Shown: positions 54,739-64,000 of the stretch, one piece after another
Layout: each line of letters begins with the position of its first letter
Numbering within the stretch: the stretch's first letter is position 1
Assembly (NCBI RefSeq): GCF_004135205.1
Contig: NZ_CP035490.1
Span: 2,373,501 to 2,437,500 of the forward strand
DNA: 64,000 nt
DNA from: Hahella sp. KA22
GTDB taxonomy: Bacteria > Pseudomonadota > Gammaproteobacteria > Pseudomonadales > Oleiphilaceae
Reading direction: 5' to 3'
Notes under the pieces: model-generated
Databases searched by the model: none
What the model was told of the DNA's origin: nothing
The model's input: only the letters and a program-made list of their open reading frames with translations
Program-made: the position numbers and the translations under genes

Positions 54739-55620
54739 ATGATAAAAGGTAGCTTGGTTGCATTGGTGACTCCCATGCTTGAGGATGGCGCCATTGACTG
54801 GCCAAACCTTGACCGATTGCTCGATTTTCATATTGATAACGGCACTCACGGCATTGTCGCCGTAGGCACAACAGGGGAGTCCGCGACCCTGGATTTTGAA
54901 GAGCACGAAGCGGTTATCAAGCGAGTGGTGGATTACGTCAATGGACGCATCCCCGTTATTGCAGGCACAGGCGCCAACTCCACGACCGAAGCTCTGCATC
55001 TTACGGCGCAGGCGAAAAAAGCCGGCGCTGACGCCTGTCTTCTGGTGACTCCCTACTACAACAAGCCCACCCAGGAAGGTCTTTTCCAGCACTTCAAAAA
55101 GCTGGCGGAAGCCGTCGATATTCCACAGATTCTTTACAACGTACCTGGGCGCACCGCTTGCGATATGTCCAATGAAACCGCACTGCGGCTGGCGCAGATC
55201 CCAAACATAGTGGGGATTAAGGACGCTACCGGCAATTTGGATAGAGGGCGTCAGCTTATTAACGCTTCTCCTGAGGGGTTTGCGGTTTATTCTGGTGACG
55301 ACGGCACGGCGGTTGAGTTGATGCTCGCCGGCGGCAAGGGCAACATCTCCGTCACCGCCAACGTGGCGCCTAAATTATTGTCCAGTCTGTGTGAATTCGC
55401 TTTGAAAGGCGATGCGGACGCTGCTCGCGCCTTACAGGAGAAACTGCAACCCCTGCATAGCGCCATGTTCGTTGAATCCAACCCTATCCCGGTGAAGTGG
55501 GCGATGACTGAAATGGGGCTGATCAGTTCCGGAATTCGTCTCCCACTGACGGAGTTGAGCCCTGAACGCAGACCTCAAGTGCGCGACGCTCTATTGGCGT
55601 TGGATCTGATTAGCGAATAA
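54739..55620 (+). CDS. dapA: 4-hydroxy-tetrahydrodipicolinate synthase
   Basis: A 293-aa TIM-barrel aldolase that makes the first lysine/diaminopimelate intermediate from pyruvate and aspartate semialdehyde. GTTGES and YNVPGRT are substrate motifs and the Schiff-base Lys lies in VGIKDATG. ATG at 54739 has GGAG six bases upstream; GTG at 54727 would add four residues. Followed by bamC and purC as in E. coli. Confidence 0.97.
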   Translation: MIKGSLVALVTPMLEDGAIDWPNLDRLLDFHIDNGTHGIVAVGTTGESATLDFEEHEAVIKRVVDYVNGRIPVIAGTGANSTTEALHLTAQAKKAGADACLLVTPYYNKPTQEGLFQHFKKLAEAVDIPQILYNVPGRTACDMSNETALRLAQIPNIVGIKDATGNLDRGRQLINASPEGFAVYSGDDGTAVELMLAGGKGNISVTANVAPKLLSSLCEFALKGDADAARALQEKLQPLHSAMFVESNPIPVKWAMTEMGLISSGIRLPLTELSPERRPQVRDALLALDLISE

Positions 55621-55638
55621 CGGACGGCCTCTGTTTTG

Positions 55639-56667
55639 ATGAAACGTTTATTGAGTAGTGTTCTTATTGCGGCGGGGCTGTCGGGATGCAGTCTCATGAC
55701 TGACCGTTCCAATCAATATATGCAGGCTGAGCGCGGCGATCCTTTGGTCGTGCCGGAGTGGTATTCCACCCGTCGCCTGCAGGACCGTTTCCCTGTGCCG
55801 CATGCGGAAAAGGCGTTTGTCGCCAGCAAAGACTTCGTGGTTCCGCCTCCGCCAGCGCCTGGCTCTGATCTGTTACAAGAGCATTTCGCCATCAAGAAAA
55901 CGGCTGACGATATCTGGTTGCTGGCCAGTGAGCCGCCAGGGAAAGTCTGGCCTGCGCTGAAACGCTATTGGGAGTCTATCGGCGGCAGTGTGGCGGAAGT
56001 GGATACCGCGGAAGGGCGTATGCAGGTGAGCCTGCCGATGAACTCGCTGAAAGCGTCTGAGTTTGTCGGAAAAATGCAGTTGCAGCCCTATGTCAGGAAT
56101 GAGCAACTGCAACTGCAAGTGCGAGTGCAGCAAGGTTTGAAAAGACTGAGCTCAGAAGTTCGAGTGACGGTCCAGGGTATGTCATTGGCGGGTCCAACGC
56201 CTCAGCAGGAAAGCCTGTTGACGGATATGCGTCAGTATATGAGCGATCAGGGCGAGAGTCTGGGTAGTTACTCACTGGTGGCTCAGAATATTGGCGGCGA
56301 GTCTCGTGTATCGTTGGTGGAGAATGCTGATCAGCCCTATCTGCGGGTGGATCTCAATTATGATCGCGCCTGGTTTGCGCTGGGACAGGCGTTGAATGAC
56401 AGCCGCATTCCCGTGATTGATATCAACCGGAGCGAGGGTGTGTACTTCGTGCGCTTCGTCGAGAAAGAGCATGAGAAAAACACAAGCTGGTGGTCTGGCT
56501 GGTTTGGCGGCGAAGAGGAAGAGAAACTGTCCGACAGATTCAACTTCCGTGTTTTGCTGTCTCCGGCAGACGATGGCGTACACATATCCTCCGAACCAAC
56601 GTCGTCGGGCGTTGGCCGGCAAGAGCAGTTGATCCTGCTGAACAAGATTCTGGATAACATGTCTTAA
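55639..56667 (+). CDS. bamC: Outer-membrane assembly lipoprotein BamC
   Basis: A 342-aa lipoprotein of the BAM complex. Signal with lipobox LSGC (Cys17) and then Ser, implying outer-membrane sorting. The N-terminal unstructured stretch and two helix-grip domains fit BamC. Position between dapA and purC is the conserved gammaproteobacterial context. Confidence 0.92.
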   Translation: MKRLLSSVLIAAGLSGCSLMTDRSNQYMQAERGDPLVVPEWYSTRRLQDRFPVPHAEKAFVASKDFVVPPPPAPGSDLLQEHFAIKKTADDIWLLASEPPGKVWPALKRYWESIGGSVAEVDTAEGRMQVSLPMNSLKASEFVGKMQLQPYVRNEQLQLQVRVQQGLKRLSSEVRVTVQGMSLAGPTPQQESLLTDMRQYMSDQGESLGSYSLVAQNIGGESRVSLVENADQPYLRVDLNYDRAWFALGQALNDSRIPVIDINRSEGVYFVRFVEKEHEKNTSWWSGWFGGEEEEKLSDRFNFRVLLSPADDGVHISSEPTSSGVGRQEQLILLNKILDNMS

Positions 56668-56693
56668 TTCAACTAACTGCGGAGACGCCCTCA

Positions 56694-57404
56694 ATGCAAA
56701 AGCTCGAAGAGCTGTATTCTGGAAAAGCCAAGTCGATCTTTAAAACGGATGACGCGGACCTGTTTGTAATGGAGTTCCGTGACGATACTTCCGCTTTCGA
56801 CGGTGTAAAGAAAGCGAAGCTGAGCCGCAAGGGTGAAGTAAACAATAAATTCAATGCTTTCATTATGAGCAAGCTGGCGGAAGCTGGCGTGCCCGTACAT
56901 TTTGTTCGCCTGCTTTCTGAGCGTGAGTCCCTGGTTAAGCGTTTGCAGATGATTCCTGTGGAATGCGTTGTGCGTAACGTGGCCGCCGGCAGCCTGTGTC
57001 GCCGGCTTGGAATTCGGGAAGGCGTGGAGCTGACTCCTCCAACTTACGAACTGTTCCTGAAGAATGATGAGCTGCATGATCCAATGATTAATGAGCATCA
57101 TGCGCGGGCTTTCGGTTGGGCGACGGATGAGCAGTTGGAGGAAATGAAAGCGCTGACTTTCAAAGTGAACGAGATTCTGAAGTCTTTGTTCGACGTCGCC
57201 GGCATGACTCTGGTGGATTACAAGCTGGAGTTCGGTCTGGTTGACGGCAAGGTCACGCTGGGCGATGAATTCAGCCCTGACGGCTGCCGTATCTGGGACA
57301 AGGCTACTGGAGAAAAAATGGACAAGGACCGTTTCCGTCAGGATCTGGGCGACGTCATCGAATATTACGAAGAAGTCGGCCGCAGGTTGGGCGTCCAGTT
57401 CTAA
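56694..57404 (+). CDS. purC: SAICAR synthetase
   Basis: A 236-aa enzyme that joins CAIR and aspartate in purine synthesis. [25 protein letters not shown] and VDYKLEFG are family motifs. GGAG precedes ATG; strong terminator follows. Confidence 0.97.
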   Translation: MQKLEELYSGKAKSIFKTDDADLFVMEFRDDTSAFDGVKKAKLSRKGEVNNKFNAFIMSKLAEAGVPVHFVRLLSERESLVKRLQMIPVECVVRNVAAGSLCRRLGIREGVELTPPTYELFLKNDELHDPMINEHHARAFGWATDEQLEEMKALTFKVNEILKSLFDVAGMTLVDYKLEFGLVDGKVTLGDEFSPDGCRIWDKATGEKMDKDRFRQDLGDVIEYYEEVGRRLGVQF

Positions 57405-57418
57405 TCACTCTCCTAATC

Positions 57419-57443
57419 GGGTCGGCTATCGCCGGCCCTTTTT
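57419..57443 (+). terminator. Intrinsic terminator after purC
   Basis: GGGTCGGC pairs with GCCGGCCC (one G-U pair) around TATC, then TTTTT. Confidence 0.85.
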
Positions 57444-57601
57444 GTAAATAAAGTTGGTTCAGCAAGCGTTCATAATCAATAATTAAGCTGTGCCCGGGAG
57501 CCTTCGCACGACGCCCGGCCTTACGCAGGCTCCTCTCATTACTTTAAGCCCATCTGGTAAAGCAGGGCGGGCTATTCGCCAATGAAATAGAGGAATAATT
57601 A

Positions 57602-58333
57602 ATGAAAAGAGCAACGATGACGTTATTGGCGGCGATTGCCTGTAACGGCGCTTATGCTGATACGATTGGGCTGTTCGCCGGCGTAAGCGGCTGGAACGCG
57701 GATTTTACCGGCGACGTGCAGTCGGGTTCAGAATCCGTGGATCTGGAAAATGATCTGGGATTGGGCGACGACACATTCATTCAGGGCTATGTGGCGTTTG
57801 AGCACTTTGTTCCCGGGCTGCCCAATTTGCGTCTGCAATACACTGAGCTGAGCCAGAACGGCCAAGGCACGTTGACCAAAACATTCGATGGCGTGACCTT
57901 TACTGGCGATGTCGACACCGACGTGGATCTGACTCATACCGACCTTATAGCCTATTGGCGTCTTTTAGATAATGTCGTATCACTTGACCTTGGTCTGCAG
58001 GCCCGTATTTTTGACGGTGAGATCACTATTAAACAAAAAGGCGCATCTACAAACGAAAGCACCACAGCCATCGACGAAGTCGTGCCGATGCTGTATGGCG
58101 CAGTGGGTGTGGACCTTCCTCTTACCGGCTTAAGTGTCGGCGCATCTCTTGCAGGCCTGAAATACAGCGACAACCGTATGCTCGACGTCGCCGCCCGCAT
58201 CAACTATGAAATTGAGGTGGTGGGCGTTGAGCTTGGTTGGCGTGAAATGCAACTGGAGCTGGACGATGTCAGCGATGTGGACGCTGATGTGGATATCGGC
58301 GGACCATATCTCGGAGTAAGCGTTCATTTCTGA
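57602..58333 (+). CDS. Outer-membrane beta-barrel protein (TIGR04219-like)
   Basis: A 243-aa protein with a signal peptide ending AYA (residue 19) and alternating beta strands, starting DTIGLFAGVSGWNADFTGDV and ending in the outer-membrane-type YLGVSVHF. It resembles the TIGR04219 family; function unknown. AGAGGAATA precedes ATG. The 197-base upstream region has an inverted repeat GGAGCCT/AGGCTCC. Confidence 0.82.
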   Translation: MKRATMTLLAAIACNGAYADTIGLFAGVSGWNADFTGDVQSGSESVDLENDLGLGDDTFIQGYVAFEHFVPGLPNLRLQYTELSQNGQGTLTKTFDGVTFTGDVDTDVDLTHTDLIAYWRLLDNVVSLDLGLQARIFDGEITIKQKGASTNESTTAIDEVVPMLYGAVGVDLPLTGLSVGASLAGLKYSDNRMLDVAARINYEIEVVGVELGWREMQLELDDVSDVDADVDIGGPYLGVSVHF

Positions 58334-58341
58334 TGTGACTG

Positions 58342-58376
58342 CGCCCTGATTGTTTACAGGGCGTTTGAGTTGTTTT
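58342..58376 (+). terminator. Terminator after the outer-membrane protein gene
   Basis: CGCCCTG pairs with CAGGGCG over eight bases, followed by TTTGAGTTGTTTTT. Confidence 0.7.
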
Positions 58377-58443
58377 TGAGCGCCTGGCGCACTGTTTTTC
58401 GCCGGGCGCGCTTCGAGACTGAATTCGTATAGGGGGATGTAAA

Positions 58444-59451
58444 ATGAAAGTATTGGTAACAGGTACGGCCGGCTTTATCGGCTCTCATGTCGCATTGAGG
58501 CTGCTGGATCGTGGGGATGAGGTCATCGGTGTCGATAACCTCAATGATTATTATGAAGTTTCCCTGAAAGAAGCCCGTCTCGCACGCTTGACGCCATACA
58601 AAGGCTTTACTGATGTACGCCTGGATGTCGCGGATCGCGAGGGCATTGAGGCGCTATTCGCCAAACACAAGCCTGATCGCGTGGTTCACCTTGCCGCTCA
58701 GGCCGGCGTTCGTTACTCCATCGAAAACCCGCATGCCTATGTGTCCGCCAACCTGGTGGGGCACATGAATATTCTTGAAGGCTGCCGTCATAACAAGGTT
58801 GATCATCTGGTATACGCTTCCAGCAGCTCTGTATACGGCGCTAACGAATCCATGCCTTTCTCCGTGCATGACAATGTGGATCACCCACTGAGCCTGTACG
58901 CGGCAACCAAAAAGTCCAATGAGCTGATGTCTCATACTTATAGCTCGCTATATGGAATTCCGACGACTGGTTTGCGCTTCTTTACCGTTTACGGTCCTTG
59001 GGGGCGTCCAGATATGGCGTTGTTTATCTTTACGCGCAAGATTATCGCTGGCGAGCCGATCGACGTATTCAACTATGGCAAGCATAAGCGCGACTTCACA
59101 TATATCGACGATATCGTGGAAGGCATTATCCGTACGCTGGATCATGTTGCGCCGAGTAACCTTGAATGGGACGGCATGCAGCCCGATCCCGGCACGAGCA
59201 AAGCGCCGTACCGCATTTACAATATCGGCAGCAACAACCCGGTTGAGCTGTCCCGCTATATAGAAATTCTGGAAGAGTGCCTGGGCAAGAAGGCGGAAAG
59301 AAATCTGCTGCCCATGCAGCCTGGCGATGTGCCCGCCACCTATGCGGATGTGCAGGCGCTGATCGACGACGTGGGTTATCGTCCGTCCACGACAGTGGAA
59401 GAGGGCGTTAAGAAATTTGTTGAATGGTATCGTGACTATTATCGTGTGTGA
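58444..59451 (+). CDS. NAD-dependent epimerase, UDP-glucuronate 4-epimerase type
   Basis: A 335-aa extended short-chain dehydrogenase. [11 protein letters not shown] is the nucleotide motif, YASSSSVYG the active-site Ser/Thr, and YAATKKSNE the YxxxK pair. Internal features ([25 protein letters not shown]) are typical of UDP-glucuronate 4-epimerases. With ugd elsewhere in the window it could make UDP-galacturonate. Three bases before the carbonic anhydrase gene. Confidence 0.92.
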   Translation: MKVLVTGTAGFIGSHVALRLLDRGDEVIGVDNLNDYYEVSLKEARLARLTPYKGFTDVRLDVADREGIEALFAKHKPDRVVHLAAQAGVRYSIENPHAYVSANLVGHMNILEGCRHNKVDHLVYASSSSVYGANESMPFSVHDNVDHPLSLYAATKKSNELMSHTYSSLYGIPTTGLRFFTVYGPWGRPDMALFIFTRKIIAGEPIDVFNYGKHKRDFTYIDDIVEGIIRTLDHVAPSNLEWDGMQPDPGTSKAPYRIYNIGSNNPVELSRYIEILEECLGKKAERNLLPMQPGDVPATYADVQALIDDVGYRPSTTVEEGVKKFVEWYRDYYRV

Positions 59452-59454
59452 TAG

Positions 59455-60090
59455 ATGGACGAAATTAATCAGCTTCTTTTAAATAACAAAAAGTGGTCGG
59501 AGAAAGTCCGTAAGGCTGACCCCGACTTTTTCCCAACTCTGGAGCGCCAGCAGGCGCCCACTTATATGTGGATCGGCTGTTCTGACAGCCGCGTGCCGGC
59601 GAATGAAATCGTCGGCATGCTGCCTGGAGAGGTCTTTGTGCACCGTAACGTCGCCAACGTGGTCGTCAACTCAGATCTCAATTGCCTTTCCTCCATCCAG
59701 TTTGCGGTGGAAGTCCTGAAGGTGCGGCACATTATCGTCACCGGCCATTATGGCTGCGGCGGCGTGCGTGCTGCGTTGGGCGCGGATCAGTTTGGCTTGA
59801 TCGACAACTGGTTGCGGCATATCAAGGATATTTACGCCCAGCATCAGGATGAAGTGGACGCCATCAAAAATATGAATGAGCGGGTTAACCGTATGTGTGA
59901 GCTGAATGTAATGCATCAGGTGCGTCACGTTTGCCACACAGGGATCGTTCAGAACGCCTGGGGCAGAGGGCAACCGTTGTCGGTGCATGGATGGTGCTAT
60001 GGGCTTAGCGACGGGTTGCTCAAAGACCTTCAGGTGACCCAGTCCGGCCCTGAGCAACTGGGTTCCGTGTATACCTATATTGGGAAATAG
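59455..60090 (+). CDS. can: Beta-carbonic anhydrase
   Basis: A 211-aa zinc enzyme that hydrates CO2. Zinc ligands Cys42, His98 and Cys101 lie in GCSDSRVPANE and GHYGCGG, with Asp44 and Arg46 forming the catalytic dyad. It begins three bases after the epimerase stop, so translation is likely coupled. Confidence 0.96.
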   Translation: MDEINQLLLNNKKWSEKVRKADPDFFPTLERQQAPTYMWIGCSDSRVPANEIVGMLPGEVFVHRNVANVVVNSDLNCLSSIQFAVEVLKVRHIIVTGHYGCGGVRAALGADQFGLIDNWLRHIKDIYAQHQDEVDAIKNMNERVNRMCELNVMHQVRHVCHTGIVQNAWGRGQPLSVHGWCYGLSDGLLKDLQVTQSGPEQLGSVYTYIGK

Positions 60091-60144
60091 TAATTTCTGC
60101 CTGCTCCCGGCAGAATCCGACACAAATGGTCAAGGTGTAAAATC

Positions 60145-60711
60145 ATGGGACAGCATATCGTAGCCGAGTTCATGCCCCTCAATGTGGCGGTATTGACCGT
60201 TTCCGATACTCGCACGCAGGAGACGGATACCTCCGGACAGGCTCTTGTGGACGGCGCGCGGGGAGCGGGACACGAAATTATCGATCGGACGTTGATTCCG
60301 GATGACGTCTATCTGATGAGGGCGGTGGTTTCCGCCTGGATTGCGGACCCGCAGGTGCAGGTGGTGTTGATCACTGGCGGTACAGGCTTTACCGGCAGAG
60401 ACAGTACCCCGGAGGCGATCAAGCCACTGTTCGATAAAGAAGTGGAAGGATTTGGAGAGCTGTTTCGCGCCATTTCCTACCAGGAGATCGGCACCTCCAC
60501 GGTGCAGTCCAGAGCCATCGCCGGGCTGGCTAATGGCACGGTGGTATTCTGCATGCCGGGCTCTACCAACGCCTGTAAAACCGCCTGGCATAAAATCATC
60601 GCCGAACAACTGGATGCGCGACATAAGCCTTGTAACTTTGTTGGCTTGTTGAAACAGCCGGGAAAGTCTGCTGAAGGTATTGAGAAGCCCGGCTGCGGAC
60701 CTCGCGGATGA
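60145..60711 (+). CDS. moaB: Molybdenum cofactor protein MoaB
   Basis: A 188-aa molybdopterin-adenylyltransferase-like protein with [29 protein letters not shown] and [12 protein letters not shown]. Its stop overlaps moeA by four bases. Confidence 0.95.
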   Translation: MGQHIVAEFMPLNVAVLTVSDTRTQETDTSGQALVDGARGAGHEIIDRTLIPDDVYLMRAVVSAWIADPQVQVVLITGGTGFTGRDSTPEAIKPLFDKEVEGFGELFRAISYQEIGTSTVQSRAIAGLANGTVVFCMPGSTNACKTAWHKIIAEQLDARHKPCNFVGLLKQPGKSAEGIEKPGCGPRG

Positions 60712-61979
60712 GTGCTTCCAATACTCCGGCGCATAGCCGCCACAGTTGTGACGCGCCGTCTTCCGGGCTGCGGCCTGTCTCGGACGCCAAGCGTATTCTG
60801 CAGGCGGCTGCGCAGCCTATCGTAGGGGATGAAGTTGTCCCCCTGCTTGAGGCGGCTGGCAGAGTGTTGGCGGAGGATGTGGTATCGACCATTATGGTCC
60901 CTCCGGCGGATAACAGCGCTGTGGATGGTTACGCCATTCCCAGAGAGGCCTGCGAGGCGGAACTGGAAATAACGTTGCCAATTTCTCAGCGTATTCCTGC
61001 GGGAGAAAGTCCTGCCCCTTTGAAGGCGGGCTCTGCGGCGCGCATTTTTACGGGAGCGGCTATTCCTGAGAACGCAGCCGCTGTCGTCATGCAGGAGCAC
61101 TGTCGGCTGGAAGGCGAGGCAGTGGTTGTTCCCGCTGGGGTGCGGCAAGGCAATAATCTGCGTCAGGCCGGTCAGGATATCCAGACAGGGCAGATCGTTG
61201 TTGGCGCAGGTAAAAAGCTGCTTCCGCAAGACCTGGGTCTGATCGCCTCCGTTGGCGTTGCGCAGGTTAAAGTGCGTCGCAAACTTCGGGTGGCGGTGCT
61301 GTCCACGGGGGATGAGTTGGTTGAGCCCGGTGCGACTCTGCCGGCGGGAAAAATTTATAACTCGAACCGTTACACCCTGTGTGGCCTGTTATCTCGCTTT
61401 CAGTGCGAGATTATCGATCTTGGTGTAATAGCCGACACCTACGAGGCGACGGAGCAGGCGTTATTGCAGGCGGCTGCGGGTGCGGATTTGATTGTTTCCA
61501 GCGGCGGCGTTTCGGTGGGAGAAGAGGATCATGTCAAGGCCGCGGTGGAAGCGAACGGAGAGCTGAATATGTGGCGGTTGGCCATAAAGCCCGGTAAACC
61601 CCTTGCTTTTGGACAGGTTGGCGAGACCCCATTTCTTGGTCTTCCCGGTAACCCTGCCGCCGTCTTCGTGACTTTTTGCATACTGGCGCGTCCCTACATT
61701 TTGAAGATGCAGGGCGCTGGTGAGAGTGGAGCGTCCGCGGTGGCGCGTCTACCTGCTTTGTTTGATATCCCTAAGCCGGGCGGGCGTGAGGAATATCTGC
61801 GCGTGAGAGTCTCTGTGGACGATGAGGGAAGGGCGGGGCTGGAAATGCACCCCAATCAAAGCTCAGGCGTGCTGTCTTCCGCGAGCTGGGCGGATGGCTT
61901 TGCCGTAGCGCCAGCGAATACGACGATTCAGCGTGGAGATCTGGTGGAGTATATTTCCTTTATCTCCATGGGGTTGTAA
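60708..61979 (+). CDS. moeA: Molybdopterin molybdenumtransferase MoeA
   Basis: A 423-aa protein that inserts molybdate into adenylylated molybdopterin. PADNSAVDGYAI, FTGAAIPENA, STGDELVEPG and GLPGNPAA are MoeA motifs. ATG at 60708 overlaps the moaB stop (ATGA). Confidence 0.96.
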   Translation: MSASNTPAHSRHSCDAPSSGLRPVSDAKRILQAAAQPIVGDEVVPLLEAAGRVLAEDVVSTIMVPPADNSAVDGYAIPREACEAELEITLPISQRIPAGESPAPLKAGSAARIFTGAAIPENAAAVVMQEHCRLEGEAVVVPAGVRQGNNLRQAGQDIQTGQIVVGAGKKLLPQDLGLIASVGVAQVKVRRKLRVAVLSTGDELVEPGATLPAGKIYNSNRYTLCGLLSRFQCEIIDLGVIADTYEATEQALLQAAAGADLIVSSGGVSVGEEDHVKAAVEANGELNMWRLAIKPGKPLAFGQVGETPFLGLPGNPAAVFVTFCILARPYILKMQGAGESGASAVARLPALFDIPKPGGREEYLRVRVSVDDEGRAGLEMHPNQSSGVLSSASWADGFAVAPANTTIQRGDLVEYISFISMGL

Positions 61980-62051
61980 GGACGTTTTTTAGTCGAATTT
62001 CATAGAAGGAATCAAATATTTAACGGATGTGCGTAATATGAATAAAAGTGC

Positions 62052-62080
62052 TTGCTCAGGTCAGGCTTCTTTGTTATCTT
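62052..62080 (+). promoter_or_regulatory. Promoter of tRNA-Val
   Basis: TTGCTC (62052-62057), 17 bases, TATCTT (62075-62080), then a GC-rich discriminator ACGCCCCC. Confidence 0.65.
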
Positions 62081-62097
62081 ACGCCCCCGCTGACAGC

Positions 62098-62174
62098 AGG
62101 ACCGTAGCTCAGTTGGTTAGAGCGCCACGTTGACATCGTGGAGGTCACCAGTTCGAATCTGGTCGGTCCTACCA
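62098..62174 (+). tRNA. tRNA-Val (anticodon GAC)
   Basis: A 77-nt cloverleaf starting AGGACCG and ending CGGTCCTACCA, anticodon loop TTGACAT (GAC). Confidence 0.97.
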
Positions 62175-62319
62175 ATTCCCTTCTTTGTCAGTGATCTTTT
62201 TAGTTTCTTAAGTCATTCAAAAATAGTTTGCCATATTCAGGCCATTGTGGCGTCTGAATGGCTGGTTTGTATTGACTTTTTAGTGATACGATTGCCGAAA
62301 ACCAGTCACGGAGCGGGGC

Positions 62320-62745
62320 ATGAAGTATCTTCGAACCTTCTATCAGCGCCTTCGGGATTTTCGGCACAAGAAAAAGCTTACCCTTGAGGACATCGCTACC
62401 TTTTGTCAGGTGGATGTCACGGTTGTGGCTGGTTGGGAAAATCCCATTGAATCCCAGCGTTGTTACCCTTCTATTGATAACCTGTTTGATCTTTGCGTAA
62501 AGACGGGCGTTGCCCTGGATGCGCTGCTGGATTTTGATCAGAACGAGAAAGCCAATTCTCAGTTGGACTTGCCTGGTTTTGAGGTGGGCGAGGATGGAGA
62601 TTTGGATACGGTCATTGAGCGTCTGACCAAGGTGATGGAAGAGGCGCTGCCTGATTCAACGGAGCGATTGTTACTGAAACGCTTTCGCGCCAGTGATGAA
62701 GATAAAAAGCGTTTTATCCTGCAGTTAATGACTAACGGAGAGTGA
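62320..62745 (+). CDS. Small XRE-type helix-turn-helix protein
   Basis: A 141-aa protein with an N-terminal HTH (about residues 8-60: KKLTLEDIATFCQVDVTVVAGWE) and an acidic C-terminus ending in EDKKRFILQL. Probably a DNA-binding regulator; targets unknown. GGAGCGGGGC precedes ATG. It lies 145 bases after tRNA-Val and shows no integrase nearby. Confidence 0.85.
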   Translation: MKYLRTFYQRLRDFRHKKKLTLEDIATFCQVDVTVVAGWENPIESQRCYPSIDNLFDLCVKTGVALDALLDFDQNEKANSQLDLPGFEVGEDGDLDTVIERLTKVMEEALPDSTERLLLKRFRASDEDKKRFILQLMTNGE

Positions 62746-62817
62746 CCCTCTCTAGTTCGCGCCTATTTTCTTTTGCGTTGTCAGTATGTCTTATTCTAGA
62801 AAGTGGGGCGCTCCAAT

Positions 62818-62845
62818 AAAAAAGCGCCCTCTTGGGCGCTTTTTT
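62818..62845. terminator. Bidirectional terminator between the XRE gene and galU
   Basis: AAAAAAGCGCCC and its complement form a stem around TCTT with A- and T-runs on both flanks. Confidence 0.9.
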
Positions 62846-62867
62846 GGTGCATGAAAAAGCTGAAGAT

Positions 62868-63707
62868 TTACATCAGGCCTTTTTTGTACACATTTTCGTA
62901 GACGTAGTTAGTAGCTTCGACGAAACCGTCGATGCTGCCGCAGTCAAAGCGACGTCCCTTGAATTTGTACGCCAGCACGCAGCCGTCTTTAGCTTGCTTC
63001 AGCAGTGCGTCGGTCACTTGAACTTCGCCGTTCTTACCGGGCTCTGTGTCGCGGATGATGTCGAAAATATCCGGCGTCAGAATATAGCGGCCGATAATGG
63101 CGTAGTTAGACGGGGCCTGGTCGACGGGCGGCTTCTCTACCATGTCTGTGACGCGGAACAGGCCTTCTTTCATTGGGTCGCCGGCGATGACGCCATACTT
63201 GTGAACTTCGTCGTGTGGAACTTCCTGGATGGCCACAATGCTGCAACGGAATTGGTTGTACAGCTTGGTCATCTGGGCCAGCACGCTGTCCTCGCCTTCT
63301 TCCACCATGCAGAGGTCGTCTGCAAGCACGACTGCGAACGGCTCGTCGCCGATCAGAGTCTGTCCGGAAAGAATGGCGTGTCCTAAACCTTTCATTTCAT
63401 TTTGGCGGGTGAATGAGAATTTATTGTTATTTATCAGGCTGCGAATGCTGGATAGAAGCTCTTCCTTACCGGTTCCCTTGATCTGTTGTTCCAGCTCATA
63501 AGAAATATCAAAGTGGTCCGCAATGGCCCGCTTACCCCGGCCGGTAACAAAACCGAAAGAGTTCATGCCGGCGGCGACTGCTTCTTCAACGCCGTACTGA
63601 ACCAGTGGTTTGCTCACGACAGGCAGCATTTCTTTAGGCATGGCTTTGGTGGCGGGCAGGAATCGGGTTCCATAACCAGCTACCGGAAACAGGCACTTTT
63701 TAATCAT
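62868..63707 (-). CDS. galU: UTP-glucose-1-phosphate uridylyltransferase
   Basis: A 279-aa nucleotidyltransferase that makes UDP-glucose. The FPVAGYGTRFLPATKAMPKEMLP start is the signature motif, and VEKPPVDQAPSNYAIIGRY a later one. AAGGAG precedes ATG. It supplies the substrate used by galE and ugd. Confidence 0.97.
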   Translation of the reverse strand: MIKKCLFPVAGYGTRFLPATKAMPKEMLPVVSKPLVQYGVEEAVAAGMNSFGFVTGRGKRAIADHFDISYELEQQIKGTGKEELLSSIRSLINNNKFSFTRQNEMKGLGHAILSGQTLIGDEPFAVVLADDLCMVEEGEDSVLAQMTKLYNQFRCSIVAIQEVPHDEVHKYGVIAGDPMKEGLFRVTDMVEKPPVDQAPSNYAIIGRYILTPDIFDIIRDTEPGKNGEVQVTDALLKQAKDGCVLAYKFKGRRFDCGSIDGFVEATNYVYENVYKKGLM

Positions 63708-63790
63708 ATATTCTCCTTGAAGTTGTGTAGGGCGTTAGTCTACTTGGATTTAGTTATCTTGCAAATCTCGGTCCACCGTTTCCAAAAACG

Positions 63791-63814
63791 AAAAAAGGAG
63801 GGACTTACCCTCCT
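63791..63814 (-). terminator. Terminator of the ribonucleotide reductase gene
   Basis: On the minus strand AGGAGGG pairs with CCCTCCT over five bases, followed by TTTTTT. Confidence 0.8.
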
Positions 63815-63854
63815 ATTTTGACATTGATTTCATAACAACTTTATTAACAGTTGT

Positions 63855-64000
63855 TCAGCCGCACTTGCTGTCGCCACAATTGAGACATGTTTGGCATCCA
63901 TCCATCAAGATCACGGATTTTTGGCTGCATTTCTTACACATTGTCGCGTTTGCAGGGAAGGCGGAGCCATCTGCATTCGCTTCATTTTTCTGCCGCGCCT
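63855..64000 (-). CDS. Probable cobalamin-dependent ribonucleotide reductase, C-terminal end
   Basis: The last 48 codons of a minus-strand gene cut by the window edge. The C-terminus has a Cys-rich zinc-ribbon-like tail with CKKC, DGCQTCLNCG and SKCG. Class II (vitamin B12-dependent) ribonucleoside-diphosphate reductases end in such a redox-active tail. The call rests on this tail alone. Confidence 0.65.
   Translation of the reverse strand, partial: ARQKNEANADGSAFPANATMCKKCSQKSVILMDGCQTCLNCGDSKCG

Noticed and set aside
62098-62745. tRNA-Val followed by an XRE gene as a possible integration site
   Set aside because: There is no integrase, no repeat of the tRNA 3' end and no change in gene character.

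Overview
The window is a gene-dense bacterial chromosome segment with house-keeping content and no detectable prophage, insertion sequence, integrase, CRISPR array or rRNA. Gene content and local order are typically gammaproteobacterial: xseA-guaB-guaA, ruvCAB followed by ybgC-tolQRAB-pal-cpoB, perM/bcp/gcvR/dapA-bamC-purC, and tesA divergent from a YbbA/YbbP-type ABC pair. Moderate GC, two-membrane envelope genes (Tol-Pal, BamC, BepA) and the marine-gammaproteobacterial flavour of several hypotheticals suggest an Oceanospirillales-like organism such as Hahella. That genus assignment is inference from memory of the families, not a database result.

Layout. 1-5.7 kb: a probable hemN 5' end (minus), two small uncharacterised genes and a 1383-residue membrane protein that looks like two fused copies of a secreted/membrane module. 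5.7-8.5 kb: M18 aminopeptidase, a tRNA-Asn/tRNA-Pro unit (minus) and uspE. 8.5-17.5 kb: a chemoreceptor with a secreted partner gene, tesA, an FtsX-type ABC transporter, a glycosyltransferase-like protein and an alpha/beta hydrolase. 17.5-21 kb: an M48/TPR lipoprotein, a DUF599 membrane protein and two hotdog thioesterases. 21-29.3 kb: xseA, guaB, guaA, tadA, galE, ugd and an HIT-domain gene. 29.4-37.5 kb: a signalling region entirely on the minus strand, containing a FabR-like repressor, an HD-GYP protein, a DUF2383 four-helix protein with a near-perfect sigma-54 promoter, and a tightly coupled five-gene two-component operon (NtrC-type regulator, stand-alone HisKA-domain mini-protein, CHASE3 histidine kinase, Rcp1-like receiver, hybrid kinase). 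37.8-48.7 kb: fmdB-like gene, aspS, yebC, ruvCAB and the Tol-Pal operon. 48.7-57.4 kb: two identical tRNA-Lys genes, nadA, bepA, tusA-like, perM, bcp, gcvR, dapA, bamC, purC. 57.6-64 kb: outer-membrane protein, nucleotide-sugar epimerase, carbonic anhydrase, moaB-moeA, tRNA-Val, an XRE-like gene, galU and the 3' end of a probable cobalamin-dependent ribonucleotide reductase.

How the genes work together. galE, ugd, the UDP-glucuronate-type epimerase and galU together give a UDP-glucose/UDP-galactose/UDP-glucuronate supply for envelope polysaccharide, although they are dispersed. guaB and guaA make GMP from IMP. ruvABC resolve Holliday junctions. Tol-Pal and CpoB couple envelope constriction to division. 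The most novel-looking part is 30-37.5 kb: a sigma-54 activator operon containing a dimerisation/phosphoacceptor domain without an ATPase domain, directly upstream of a gene that carries a sigma-54 promoter. This makes a testable, self-contained signalling module.

Start codons were chosen from ribosome-binding sites, overlaps and family N-termini. Several good candidates are non-ATG (ruvA, tolR, fabR-like and the NtrC-type regulator use TTG; tolQ and the HIT gene use GTG).
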